The notes under the pieces are model-generated. The model had not been told where the DNA came from. It saw only the letters and a list, made by a program, of their open reading frames with translations, and made no database searches. A program made the translations under genes and the position numbers. A stretch of DNA of 35,278 nt from Methanobacteriota archaeon (GTDB lineage Archaea > Thermoplasmatota > DTKX01 > VGTL01): assembly GCA_016874675.1 (NCBI GenBank), contig VGTL01000024.1:1-35278 (forward strand), read 5' to 3'. This document shows, in pieces, positions 1-9,970 of this stretch (position 1 is the stretch's first letter; the number at the start of each line of letters is the position of its first letter).

Positions 1-876
1 GTACATCATCTCCAGGGTGCTGTTGCGCTGCACCACGGTGGGCATGGTGGCGTAGGCGTCCCAGCCGGCGCCGTAGCTCAGGACTGGGTTGCCGGCATGC
101 CTCGTCCAGGTGGCCCCGTCGGACGAGGTGGCATAGCCGATGGCCACGCGGGCGCCGTCGTGCCCGGCGTACCACATCCGGTACTCGTCCCCCGCCTTCA
201 TGACGCAGGGAAAGAGCACATCGTCGTCGTCCCAGGCTCCCCCGGGCCCCAGGGCCAGTACCGGGTTGCCGGCGTACTTTGTCCAGGTGGTCCCGTCGGG
301 GGAGGTGGCGTAGCCGATCTGCTGGTTGGCGGCGTTCCCGGTGTAGTACATCCTGTAGGTGCCGCCGTCCTTGATGACGCAAACCGACCATATGCCGGTG
401 TCCCAGGCCCCGGAGGCGCCGTACTTCATCACCCCGGTGGCGACGGTGGTCCAGCTCTTGCCGTCGCCCGAGGTGGCGTAGCAGACCCCCGAGCTGTCGG
501 AGTACCACATCTTCCAGGTGGTGCCGTCCTTCATGACGGAGGGGTTGCAATCGCTGCTCCGGACCGGGTTGCCGGAGTACCTGGTCCAGGACTTGCAGTC
601 GTAGGAGGTCGCCAGCCCGACGCCGCCGGCCGTGTAGTACAAGTAGAACTGGTCGCCCGTGTCCACGAGAGAGGCGGAGAAGAGCTGGCTGTTCCCCTCC
701 CAGCCCCCGGAGGGCGAAAGCAGCGGGTTCTGGTTGTACTTCGTCCAGGAGGTCGGCGAGGGAGGGGTGGCGGCGGCCGGGTCGCTGCAAAGGTCAGGGA
801 CGAGCAACAGCGCCTGGAGCAAGATGATTCCCGCGACCAGATGCACCGACAGTCTGGAAGCTTCAGGCTTGGTCAT
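1..876 (-). CDS. Secreted five-bladed propeller, glycoside hydrolase 43/32/130-like (3' end outside window)
   Basis: The reverse strand is open for 292 codons from an ATG at 876 to the window edge, so the C-terminus is missing. Residues about 8-35 form a signal peptide (hydrophobic run VHLVAGIILLQALLLVP). Then come repeated blades with the pattern xSWTKYxxNPVL, followed by MKDGxTWKMWYS, YRMYYTG and YRMWYAGHDG, each ending in YATSxDGxTW. This spacing is typical of GH43/GH32/GH130-type propellers, which act on extracellular polysaccharides; the exact family and substrate cannot be fixed. Acidic residues in WDDDDVLFP could belong to an active site, but this is inference. An AGGGGA stretch precedes the ATG. 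The gene diverges from the triosephosphate isomerase operon. A non-catalytic sugar-binding propeller is the main alternative. Confidence 0.75.
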   Translation of the reverse strand, partial: MTKPEASRLSVHLVAGIILLQALLLVPDLCSDPAAATPPSPTSWTKYNQNPLLSPSGGWEGNSQLFSASLVDTGDQFYLYYTAGGVGLATSYDCKSWTRYSGNPVRSSDCNPSVMKDGTTWKMWYSDSSGVCYATSGDGKSWTTVATGVMKYGASGAWDTGIWSVCVIKDGGTYRMYYTGNAANQQIGYATSPDGTTWTKYAGNPVLALGPGGAWDDDDVLFPCVMKAGDEYRMWYAGHDGARVAIGYATSSDGATWTRHAGNPVLSYGAGWDAYATMPTVVQRNSTLEMMY

Positions 877-919
877 GACAATCCCCTGCAACCGCTCTCA
901 TCGACACTATTCGGCTTGG

Positions 920-934
920 ATAATATATATTTAA
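920..934 (-). promoter_or_regulatory. TATA-like element in the divergent spacer before the propeller gene
   Basis: The 144-bp spacer 877-1020 holds one AT-rich block, TAATATATATTTAA on the plus strand. Read on the minus strand it is a strong TATA box about 50 nt before the ATG at 876, giving a leader of roughly 25 nt that contains the ribosome binding site. It is nearly symmetrical, so it might also serve the plus-strand gene at 1021, though it lies rather far from it. Confidence 0.5.
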
Positions 935-1020
935 CTGGAGGTGCCGGAAGGGCCGCCAGGCGGGAGACACCAAAGGCCGCGTAGAAACGGTTATCAGTCC
1001 TCAGGCCATAACATGGGCCG

Positions 1021-1707
1021 GTGGTACCTGTGGCGGTCGAGACACCCGTCATAGTCATCAACTACAAGGCATACCCCGAATCCATCGGCCCGGCGGCGCT
1101 GGAGCTCTCCAAGCTCGCCGACGCCCTGGCCCGGGAGAAGCGCGCGAGCGTCGTGGTCTGCCCGCCCGTCTCGGACCTCTTCTGCGTCCAGGCCGAGGTG
1201 GGTATCCCCGTCTGGGGCCAGGCCGCCGACGCGGTCGAGCCCGGCGGACGGACGGGCCACGTGACCTGCGAGATGCTCGTCAACGCCGGTGCCGAGGGGC
1301 TCCTCGTCAACCACTCCGAGAGGCGATTGCAGCTGGCCGATATGGAGTGGCTCGTGGCACGCGCCCGGAGGCTCAAGCTCGACACCTGCGTGTGCACGAA
1401 CAACGTGGCGGTGAGCCGGGCGGCGGCGGCGCTGGGCCCGGACTTCGTCGCGGTGGAGCCCCCCGAGCTGATCGGGGGGGACGTATCCGTCACCACGGCC
1501 GACCCGGAAGTGGTGCGCCGGAGCGTCGAGGAGGTCCGCAGGGTGGACCCGAAGGTCCGGGTGCTCTGCGGGGCCGGCGTCAAGAACGGCAAGGACGTGA
1601 GCAAGGCGATCGAGCTCGGGGCGCAGGGCGTGCTCCTGGCGTCGGGCGTGGTCAAGGCCAAGGACAAGCGGGCGACCCTCCTGGACCTCATCGCGGGATT
1701 GAAGTAG
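1021..1707 (+). CDS. tpiA: Triosephosphate isomerase (archaeal type)
   Basis: Interconverts dihydroxyacetone phosphate and glyceraldehyde 3-phosphate in cytoplasmic glycolysis/gluconeogenesis. The 228-residue protein has the short archaeal form. Substrate-binding Asn14 and Lys16 lie in VIVINYKAY, the catalytic His98 in NHSERR, the catalytic Glu146 in VAVEPPELIG, and the phosphate-binding loop is VLCGAGVKNG followed by GVLLASGV. The start is a GTG at 1021; a second in-frame GTG lies three codons later and the nearby ATG at 1014 is out of frame, so the exact start is uncertain. The stop is one base from the ATG of the next gene, so the two are almost certainly cotranscribed. GAPDH, the next enzyme of the pathway, lies convergently about 0.7 kb away. 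Confidence 0.95.
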   Translation: MVPVAVETPVIVINYKAYPESIGPAALELSKLADALAREKRASVVVCPPVSDLFCVQAEVGIPVWGQAADAVEPGGRTGHVTCEMLVNAGAEGLLVNHSERRLQLADMEWLVARARRLKLDTCVCTNNVAVSRAAAALGPDFVAVEPPELIGGDVSVTTADPEVVRRSVEEVRRVDPKVRVLCGAGVKNGKDVSKAIELGAQGVLLASGVVKAKDKRATLLDLIAGLK

Positions 1708-1708
1708 C

Positions 1709-2188
1709 ATGCGCCCTGCCCATCTGCTCTGCGCGCTCGCGGTCGTGCTGGCGGCGGCCTCCTCGGGCTGCGTGCTGGAGCAAAAGCGCGACCTTCTGGG
1801 CGTGAGCGCCACGTTCTACCCCTCGTACGCCGAGGTCTCCCGCGTCAATTTCTCTCAGGCCGAATCCTCGATGGCCGCGGAGGGCTACACGGTCAACGTC
1901 TACCCGTCGGAGTGGAACCCGCCCGGGGCCGCCTACGACAACGGGGCGGAGATATCCCGCAAGGCCGACTTCGTGTTCCACATCGCCTCCTGGACCTACG
2001 GGGGCTCCCAGCGGGCGCTCGCGAGCGGCTTCTACAACGCCACCAAGGGCGGCTACAAGACCGAATCCGATTCCGGGGCCGCCCGGAGATACGTGAAGGG
2101 CGAGATCGACGCGATCGCCGCCGGGCTCAACTTCACGGTGGACTGGGAGCAGGTCAAGTGGGTGGTGGACCTCGGGCCTGTAAAATGA
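1709..2188 (+). CDS. Putative exported lipoprotein, function unknown
   Basis: A 159-residue protein starting one base after the tpiA stop. Residues 4-20 form a hydrophobic signal ending in LAAASSG-Cys21, which resembles a lipobox, so the mature protein may be lipid-anchored at Cys21 outside the membrane. The remaining ~135 residues are compact and lack repeats; notable stretches are NFSQAESSMAAEGYTVNVYP and DFVFHIASWTYGGSQRAL. I do not recognise the family. Coupling to tpiA may only be positional, since nothing in the protein suggests a glycolytic role. The stop is followed directly by the inverted repeat at 2191-2420. Confidence 0.7.
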   Translation: MRPAHLLCALAVVLAAASSGCVLEQKRDLLGVSATFYPSYAEVSRVNFSQAESSMAAEGYTVNVYPSEWNPPGAAYDNGAEISRKADFVFHIASWTYGGSQRALASGFYNATKGGYKTESDSGAARRYVKGEIDAIAAGLNFTVDWEQVKWVVDLGPVK

Positions 2189-2190
2189 AG

Positions 2191-2420
2191 GGCAGCGGGC
2201 AGCGGGGGAATGGCGCAAGGCGCAAGGCGCAAGGGACGAAGGCGCATGGCGCGAGGCGCAAGGCGCAAGGGACGAAGGCGCATGGCGCAAGGTGGAAGGA
2301 TCAAGGTGAACACGGAGCTTCCTCCCTTGCGCCTTGTGCCTCGTCCCTCGCGCCTCAAGCCTTGCGCCCTGCGCCTTGCGCCCTGCGCCTTGCGCCCTGC
2401 GCCATTCCGCGCTGCCCGTT
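2191..2420. repeat. Long inverted repeat of GGCGCAAG units between convergent genes
   Basis: The spacer between the lipoprotein gene and GAPDH is one large imperfect hairpin. The left arm (2191-2295) has tandem GGCGCAAG-like octamers and an exact 34-nt direct repeat (2219-2252 and 2255-2288). The right arm (about 2318-2420) has the complementary TTGCGCC/CTGCGCC units. The outer ends also pair: GGCAGCGGGGGAATGGCGC on the left matches GCGCCATTCCGCGCTGCCC on the right with one mismatch. It could be a bidirectional transcription stop or a short non-autonomous element. No convincing gene lies in it; apparent reading frames are just the repeat translated. Confidence 0.85.
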
Positions 2421-2430
2421 ATTGGCTGGC

Positions 2431-4844
<2,414 letters not shown>

Positions 4845-4862
4845 GCCCCGGTCTATGTGCTA

Positions 4863-4878
4863 GGAATAATTAATAGTT
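4863..4878 (-). promoter_or_regulatory. TATA-like element for the TerB-like membrane protein gene
   Basis: Minus-strand ACTATTAATTATTCC is centred about 27 nt before the ATG at 4844, the spacing expected if transcription starts at or next to the start codon. Confidence 0.5.
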
Positions 4879-4912
4879 GGCTGTCGGGGTCCGATGCATC
4901 GGGAAAGGCATC

Positions 4913-5036
4913 AAGGGAGCAAGGCAGCAAGGCAGCAAGGCAGCAAGGGGACGACGGGGCGTTCCCTCCCCCCTCCTCCCTTGCTGCCCTGCTCCCTTCC
5001 CTTGCTGCCTTGCTCCCTTGCTGCCTTGCTGCCTTC
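4913..5036. repeat. Inverted GGCAGCAA repeat between divergent genes
   Basis: The left arm (4913-4950) has tandem octamers GGCAGCAA with a GGGAGCAA variant. The right arm (4977-5036) has the complement, CCTTGCTG/CCTTGCTCC units, after a GC-rich loop. This copy lies between two divergently transcribed genes, upstream of both promoters, so it cannot be only a terminator. It belongs to the same family as the repeats at 9971-10152 and 29521-29605. Confidence 0.85.
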
Positions 5037-5058
5037 CCCCCCTGCCCGCTGACTCATT

Positions 5059-5069
5059 TTTTATACATA
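5059..5069 (+). promoter_or_regulatory. TATA box for the pus10 operon
   Basis: TTTTATACATA is centred about 24 nt before the pus10 ATG at 5088, so the transcript is predicted to be leaderless or nearly so. No Shine-Dalgarno sequence precedes the ATG, which agrees. Confidence 0.65.
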
Positions 5070-5087
5070 ATTCCATATCTTCTCCCG

Positions 5088-6296
5088 ATGGTGTTCGAGC
5101 CGACGGAGGAGATGGTGGAGCAGGCGCGAGAGCTGCCCCCGGGGCTCTGCGACCGGTGCCTGGGCAGGCGCTTCGCGAAGGTCCAGGCGGCCACCAACGA
5201 GGAGCGGGGGCGTGCGGTCCGTGCTGCAATCGAGGCGGCGGGCGAGCGGAGCGAGCCCGCCGACCTTTGCCCCCTGTGCGACGGCATCTTCGACGAGCTC
5301 GAGGGCATGGTCCGGGCCGCCCTGCGAAAGATCGGCGATCGGGAGTTTAAGACATTCCTGGTGGGCTCCAGGCAGGACCCGGCGACGGTCGAGCTCGAGC
5401 GCCGGCTGGGCTTCCCCGAGCACCTGAAGAACGAGGTCAACCGGGAGATTGGGAAGCGCCTCGAGGCCCTCACGGGAAAGCCGGTCGACTGGGACAACCC
5501 CGACATCACCATCCTGGTGGACGCCCGCTTCGCCAGCGTCGAGGTGCAGGTCGCCCCCCTCTACCTCTACGGCCGGTACCGCAAGTACGACCGCACCATC
5601 CCCCAGACGCGTTGGCCCTGCCGCTGCCGCGGCAAGGGCTGCCGGTTCTGCAACGGCACGGGCAAGATGTACGCAACCTCGGTGGAGGAGCTGGTCGCCG
5701 GGCCGATAATGCGGGCGGCCGGGGGCACAGGGCACGCCCTCCACGGGATGGGCCGGGAGGACATCGACGCCCGGATGCTGGGCAGCGGCCGGCCGTTCGT
5801 CGTCGAGATCGAAGCCCCGCTGAGGCGGGGACTTGACCCGGGGGGCCTGGAGAGGACAATAAACGCCGAGGCGGCCGGGCGGATGGAGGTCCTGGGGCTT
5901 CGACCCTCGGGCCTCAAGGAGGTCCGGGAGCTCAAGGCCTCCCGGGCGGTCAAGACCTATGTCGTCCAGGTGGCCTTCGACCCCCCCGTGCCCGGGGAAA
6001 AGCTTAAATTACTAGAGAAGATGTTTACGGGAGCGCAAGTCGAGCAGCGGACCCCGGAGAGGGTATCCCATCGACGCGCCGACCTGGAGAGGACCCGGAA
6101 GGTCCTCGAGTTCCGAGTGGAGGGGCCCGACCGGTTCCGGATAACCGGGGAGGCGGGCCTTTACATCAAGGAACTCGTGCACGGCGACGGCGGGAGGACC
6201 CGCCCAAACGTCCAGGAGGCGCTGGGTGTGAGATGCTCCGTGGTCTCGCTGGACGTCGTGGAGATGGGAGGACGGTCAGATGGTCAAGGCGTCTAA
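5088..6296 (+). CDS. pus10: tRNA pseudouridine synthase Pus10
   Basis: Makes pseudouridine in the T-loop (positions 54 and 55) of archaeal tRNAs. The 402-residue protein has N-terminal zinc-binding Cys pairs Cys21/Cys24 and Cys61/Cys64 in the THUMP-containing part. A further cluster, Cys178, 180, 185 and 188 (WPCRCRGKGCRFCNGTGK), precedes the catalytic domain. The catalytic motif is GREDIDARMLGSGRPF (residues 222-237) with the Asp in DAR as the likely nucleophile. The frame is open far upstream, but the ATG at 5088 is chosen because it sits just downstream of a TATA box and past the repeat at 4913-5036. Its end overlaps the start of rpl21e by 17 nt, indicating coupled translation. The order pus10-rpl21e-rpo4-DUF655 is a known archaeal arrangement. 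Confidence 0.93.
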   Translation: MVFEPTEEMVEQARELPPGLCDRCLGRRFAKVQAATNEERGRAVRAAIEAAGERSEPADLCPLCDGIFDELEGMVRAALRKIGDREFKTFLVGSRQDPATVELERRLGFPEHLKNEVNREIGKRLEALTGKPVDWDNPDITILVDARFASVEVQVAPLYLYGRYRKYDRTIPQTRWPCRCRGKGCRFCNGTGKMYATSVEELVAGPIMRAAGGTGHALHGMGREDIDARMLGSGRPFVVEIEAPLRRGLDPGGLERTINAEAAGRMEVLGLRPSGLKEVRELKASRAVKTYVVQVAFDPPVPGEKLKLLEKMFTGAQVEQRTPERVSHRRADLERTRKVLEFRVEGPDRFRITGEAGLYIKELVHGDGGRTRPNVQEALGVRCSVVSLDVVEMGGRSDGQGV

Positions 6297-6570
6297 GGGC
6301 TTCCGGGTGAGGACCAGGCACACCCTGAGGGTGCGCCCGAGGGACAAGGGGCTTCCCCAGGTTTCGGCCTCGCTTAGGGAATTCAAGGTGGGTGACCGGG
6401 CCACGGTGGTCCTCGACGGCCGGGTCCAGGGCGGGATGCCCCATCCCAGGTACCACGGGAAGACCGGCAAGGTCACCGGTGTCCAGGGGAGGGCCCTGAT
6501 GGTCGAGATAGTCGAGGGCCGCAAGCCGAAGATACTTCTCGTGACGCCGGAGCATCTCAAGAGGAGCTAG
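6280..6570 (+). CDS. rpl21e: Large ribosomal subunit protein eL21
   Basis: A 96-residue ribosomal protein of the archaeal/eukaryotic L21e family, part of the 50S subunit. It starts MVKASKGFRVRTRHTLRVRPRDKG, which is the basic rRNA-binding N-terminus, and has the SH3-like core with MPHPRYHGKTGKV and VEIVEGRKPKILLVTPEHL. Length matches the family (about 95-100 residues). The start ATG lies inside the last codons of pus10, preceded by GGGAGGACGG, a good ribosome binding site. It is 13 nt from the next gene, rpo4. Confidence 0.96.
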   Translation: MVKASKGFRVRTRHTLRVRPRDKGLPQVSASLREFKVGDRATVVLDGRVQGGMPHPRYHGKTGKVTGVQGRALMVEIVEGRKPKILLVTPEHLKRS

Positions 6571-6583
6571 AGGGGGGCTGGAA

Positions 6584-6907
6584 ATGGAGGAGGAGGCAAG
6601 GACGGTTTCACTGGCGGACGCCCTGAAGGTCCTGGAGAAGGAGGGCGAGAAGCGGGAGCTCGGCTACGAGCAGAAGCTGGCGCTGGGACACGCCCAGCAG
6701 TTCTCCAAGCTCAGGACCGAAGAATCCGAAAAGCTCAGGGCCGACCTCATGAAGATGGAGCACATGAACGATAACGTCGCCTACAAGATCATGGAGATGC
6801 TGCCCAACCACCCCGACGACGTGCGGGTGATTTTCTCCAAGGAGAGGCACGCGCTCGGCCCGGCCGAGATCGACGCCGTCCTGGAGGCGGTCAAGAAATA
6901 CGTCTAG
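6584..6907 (+). CDS. rpo4: DNA-directed RNA polymerase subunit Rpo4 (Rpb4/RpoF)
   Basis: A 107-residue protein that would pair with Rpo7 to form the stalk of archaeal RNA polymerase, which helps open complexes and binds exiting RNA. It shows the Rpb4 features: N-terminal SLADALKVLEKE, a helical core YEQKLALGHAQQFSKL, then the HRDC-like C-terminus NVAYKIMEMLPNHPDDVRVIFSKER and LGPAEIDAVLEAVKKYV. GGGGGCTGGAA precedes the ATG. It is in its standard place between L21e and the DUF655 gene. Rpo7 is not in this window. Confidence 0.95.
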   Translation: MEEEARTVSLADALKVLEKEGEKRELGYEQKLALGHAQQFSKLRTEESEKLRADLMKMEHMNDNVAYKIMEMLPNHPDDVRVIFSKERHALGPAEIDAVLEAVKKYV

Positions 6908-6924
6908 GGCGCGAGGCGACCCCC

Positions 6925-7473
6925 ATGGAAGACTACGCCTTCATCCTGGATTATCTCTCGCAGGGCCACCCGGACGGGCGGAAGTTCCACCGCGAGCCCA
7001 TAGCCTACGCCCTGGGCGAGAACGAGTTCAAGCTCCTTGAGCTCGTCATCAAGCCGGAGGCGGTGCTCAACATAGGCGACTACATCTACATCGGCCGGGA
7101 GCTCGAAAAGCGCGACAAGATCCTCCATGTGAAAAGGCGGGTCTCGTTCTCAGAGATAACCAACGCCGCGCAAAACGAGCTTCCGTTCATCATCGCCGAG
7201 ATAGTCAAGAGGCACGAGGCGCGCTTTGTCAGGTTCTTCAACGAGTCCCAGCCCATCTCGACGCGATTTCACATGCTGGAGCTCTTGCCCGGGCTGGGCA
7301 AGAAGACCATGTGGGCGATCCTCGACGAGCGCAAGAAGTCCCCCTTCCAGGGCTTCGAGGACCTCCAGAAGCGCCTGCCGTCGATCCACCACCCGGAGAA
7401 GCTCGTCGCCCGCCGCATCGAGCTCGAGCTCTCCGACCCCCAGCAGAAGTACCACCTCTTCGTCGCCAAGTGA
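6925..7473 (+). CDS. DUF655 protein with helix-hairpin-helix domain
   Basis: A 182-residue protein of the conserved archaeal DUF655 family, function unestablished. The N-terminal half (residues 1-75) is a beta-rich nucleic-acid-binding-like domain beginning EDYAFILDYLSQGHP; the C-terminal half has a helix-hairpin-helix, LELLPGLGKKTMWAILDERK (about residues 117-136), typical of non-specific DNA/RNA binding. It follows rpo4 by 17 nt, in the same operon. In many euryarchaea the next gene is ksgA/dim1, an rRNA dimethyltransferase; here it is not, and a separate promoter begins the CorA-like pair instead. A role in rRNA or tRNA handling is inferred from context only. Confidence 0.9.
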   Translation: MEDYAFILDYLSQGHPDGRKFHREPIAYALGENEFKLLELVIKPEAVLNIGDYIYIGRELEKRDKILHVKRRVSFSEITNAAQNELPFIIAEIVKRHEARFVRFFNESQPISTRFHMLELLPGLGKKTMWAILDERKKSPFQGFEDLQKRLPSIHHPEKLVARRIELELSDPQQKYHLFVAK

Positions 7474-7505
7474 ACCGTTCCGTGGCGGGGAGGGCACCCA
7501 TATAG

Positions 7506-7516
7506 CCTTATATAAC
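7506..7516 (+). promoter_or_regulatory. TATA box for the CorA-like gene pair
   Basis: CTTATATAAC lies in the 108-nt gap after the DUF655 gene, predicting transcription from about 7540 and a leader of some 40 nt before the GTG at 7582. Confidence 0.55.
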
Positions 7517-7581
7517 TTCAGCCCGATTCGGGTGCGACCTGCGGGAGCTGGGATAGTACCACGACGCGGACGGACCCAAAT

Positions 7582-8757
7582 GTGATAATCGACGCTCAGC
7601 GCGACGTGCAGCTTGGGCTCTCGCCGGAGATGCACTCCTGCGTCTTCGTGATGCCCGGCGTCCCGCCCACCAAGTTCTACTCGAGCGCCCCGGAGAGGCT
7701 CGCCGGCGTCGCCGAGAGGGCCGACATCGCCTGGGTGAACTGCCTCGTGGCCGACGTGCGCAAGGAATCCGAGACGGTCGCCCCCCTCTTCGGGTTCAAT
7801 CCCAACCTCGTCCGTGAGCTTCTGCGCGGCCGGTACTCCTCGTTCGTGGACAATGACACGCAGGCCGGGATGATGCTCCCGACCGTCCGCGTTCGCAAGG
7901 GGAAGGTCTCCGCCCTGCCGGTCCTCGTGCTCCTGCGCGAGGGGCTCATCGTCACCGTCCAGGACCGGGAGATTCACCGGTTCGCGGCATTCGCGCGCTA
8001 CGCCGAGACCCATATCCGGAAGATCCCCCAAAACTGGGACCGCGCGGAGAAGATGTCGAGCATCCTGCTGCGCCTCGTCGACGAGAACAACGAGCAGAAC
8101 TACAACGGCATAAAATCCCTGGCGGGCGTCATCGACAGCCTCGGCAGGATGCTTGCGCGTGAGGAGCTTGCTTTCGACCGGATCTCCAAGGCGACCTACG
8201 AGCTGAAGCACTCGGTCACCGTGTTCCAGTCGATCCTCTGGGAGAACTACGAGACGCTGCGCGCCATCGAGCACGGCGACGCCGACCTCATCCCGGCGCG
8301 GCCCGAGACAATCGAAATCCTGGACAGCCTCATCAAGGAGAACTCCTGGTACATCCAGCTGGGCGAGAACCTCACGCTGATACTCGGCTCCGGCTCGGAG
8401 GCGATGCAGGACTACCACGCGGTGCACCTGATCCGGTTCAACAACATGCTCTCGTTCACGAGCACCTGGCTCAGCGTCCTGGGCACGATGTTCCTGGTGC
8501 CCAACACGGTTGCCACCGGGTTCGCCAGCACGGCGTTCGTCCTGGGCCCGGGGGACCTGTGGTGGTACTCGGCTGTACTCGTGCTGGTGACGGCCGTGTC
8601 GTGCGGGCTCGTGTACTTTGCGGTCAGCAGGTTCTGGAGACTGACGATGGCGGATGCGCTGGACCGCGCCCAGGCGGTGTCCCAGTTCTCCCGGAGGACT
8701 GGCCTGGACAGGCGGAGCATCCGGCCGGTGGGCGCCAAGCCGGGCGCCGGAAGGTGA
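7582..8757 (+). CDS. CorA-like membrane protein 1, GMN motif absent
   Basis: A 391-residue protein with CorA superfamily layout: a long cytoplasmic alpha/beta and coiled-helix part (residues about 1-285), then two membrane helices near the C-terminus. Helix 1 (SFTSTWLSVLGTMFLVPNTVATGF) ends where CorA channels have GMN, but here the residues are GFAS. Helix 2 is YSAVLVLVTAVSCGLVYFAV. CorA transports Mg2+ or other divalent ions as a pentamer and the GMN loop is its selectivity filter, so transport activity or ion choice is uncertain. The start is the GTG at 7582. The stop lies 4 nt before the next gene, a paralogue: the segments RYSSFVDNDTQAGMMLPTVRV and RYSGYEDRENELGMMLPAIRV correspond. A function in metal homeostasis is inference. 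Confidence 0.8.
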   Translation: MIIDAQRDVQLGLSPEMHSCVFVMPGVPPTKFYSSAPERLAGVAERADIAWVNCLVADVRKESETVAPLFGFNPNLVRELLRGRYSSFVDNDTQAGMMLPTVRVRKGKVSALPVLVLLREGLIVTVQDREIHRFAAFARYAETHIRKIPQNWDRAEKMSSILLRLVDENNEQNYNGIKSLAGVIDSLGRMLAREELAFDRISKATYELKHSVTVFQSILWENYETLRAIEHGDADLIPARPETIEILDSLIKENSWYIQLGENLTLILGSGSEAMQDYHAVHLIRFNNMLSFTSTWLSVLGTMFLVPNTVATGFASTAFVLGPGDLWWYSAVLVLVTAVSCGLVYFAVSRFWRLTMADALDRAQAVSQFSRRTGLDRRSIRPVGAKPGAGR

Positions 8758-8761
8758 GAGG

Positions 8762-9967
8762 ATGGCAGGGAACGGGACAAGACCGGAGAACGCGAAGGCG
8801 GCCACGGCGCCGCCGCAGGCACGGCCAGTCATCGGACCCGACGGGAAGCCCTGCGTGCCCTTCGACGGGTCGGACAGGCCGCCGGCGGCCGGCGTACGGC
8901 CGTTCTCGCCCGACCAGGTGTGCGAGCCGCCGACCAGGGCGTTCATGGTGGCGGTGCGACCCAACCAGCCCCCGCTCAAGGTGCAGGCCGACAGCCCCAC
9001 GGAGTTCGTGCCCTACCTCAAGACCACCTCCCTGGCCTGGGTCAACAGCCGGGTCGGGGATCTCGAGAGGGACGCCCCGGCCGTGGCCGCCTCGCTGGGT
9101 TTCAGCACGGCCCTGGTGGGCTCGCTGCTCCAGAACCGGTACTCCGGCTACGAGGACCGGGAGAACGAGCTCGGGATGATGCTCCCGGCAATCCGGGTTG
9201 AGAAGCTCAATGTGAACGGCTACAAGTACCTCGTATTGCTCAGGGACGGGCTGATCTTCACAATCCACGGCGAGAAGGTGGTGCGGCTGGTGCGGTTCGC
9301 CCGCTACGCCGACGTGATAATGCGCAAGATCCCCGTGAACATCCCCATGCGCGACAAGCTCTCCCTGATGCTTGAGCGCATCCTGGACGAGAACAACGAG
9401 CGCAACTTCGAGGGCATCCGCACCATAGAGGAGGACTCCGACGAGGTCGGCAAGATGCTCTCCGACCCGAGCACGCCGATGGTCAAGCTCTCCCCCATAA
9501 TATACGAGATGAAGCACGCCCTCATCACCTACCTCAATTTGCTCTGGGAGACCCAAAACGTCATCCATCAGCTCCGCTACGGCGACGCCGAGCTCATCTC
9601 CGACGACCCGGACATACTGGAGAAGCTCGAGGTGCTCAGCGAGGACGTGACCCGCCACATCCAGCTGGGGGAGAACCTCTCCGAGGTGCTGGCCTCGGGC
9701 CTCGAGGTCCTCCAGGGCATCTACAACAACCAGTTGCAGGTCATAAACAACCGCATGGCCCTGGTGCTCACCTGGATGACCATCCTGGGCACCGCCTTCC
9801 TCGTGCCCAACACGATTGCCACCGCCCTGGCCAACACCGCCTACAACCTCCAGCCCTCCGACGCCGGCTGGTACTCGGCGCTGCTCCTTGCCTCGACCGT
9901 GCTCGCCACCGCCGGTTCCTGGTACATCCTCAGGCGCAAGGGGCTGCTGCCAAAGAAAGTGGACTAG
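8762..9967 (+). CDS. CorA-like membrane protein 2, GMN motif absent
   Basis: A 401-residue paralogue of the preceding protein. After a Pro/Ala-rich start (about 50 residues) it shares the cytoplasmic core (RFARYADVIMRKIPVN, LERILDENNERNFEGI, IQLGENLSEVLASG) and two C-terminal membrane helices, ALVLTWMTILGTAFLVPNTIATAL and WYSALLLASTVLATAGSWYIL. The position of the CorA GMN motif reads ALAN. The ATG at 8762 is chosen because AGGTGAGAGG just precedes it; this overlaps the stop of gene 1, so the two are translationally coupled. The pair may form a hetero-oligomer, which is inference. The stop is followed directly by an inverted repeat. Confidence 0.8.
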   Translation: MAGNGTRPENAKAATAPPQARPVIGPDGKPCVPFDGSDRPPAAGVRPFSPDQVCEPPTRAFMVAVRPNQPPLKVQADSPTEFVPYLKTTSLAWVNSRVGDLERDAPAVAASLGFSTALVGSLLQNRYSGYEDRENELGMMLPAIRVEKLNVNGYKYLVLLRDGLIFTIHGEKVVRLVRFARYADVIMRKIPVNIPMRDKLSLMLERILDENNERNFEGIRTIEEDSDEVGKMLSDPSTPMVKLSPIIYEMKHALITYLNLLWETQNVIHQLRYGDAELISDDPDILEKLEVLSEDVTRHIQLGENLSEVLASGLEVLQGIYNNQLQVINNRMALVLTWMTILGTAFLVPNTIATALANTAYNLQPSDAGWYSALLLASTVLATAGSWYILRRKGLLPKKVD

Positions 9968-9970
9968 CTA

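Noticed and set aside
97-984. 295-codon plus-strand frame at the window start
   Set aside because: Gly/Val/Pro-rich shadow of the minus-strand propeller gene, which has a signal peptide and regular blades.
7150-9000. 616-codon open frame on the minus strand across DUF655 and the CorA-like genes
   Set aside because: It crosses three well-supported genes and a promoter and shows no recognisable domain.
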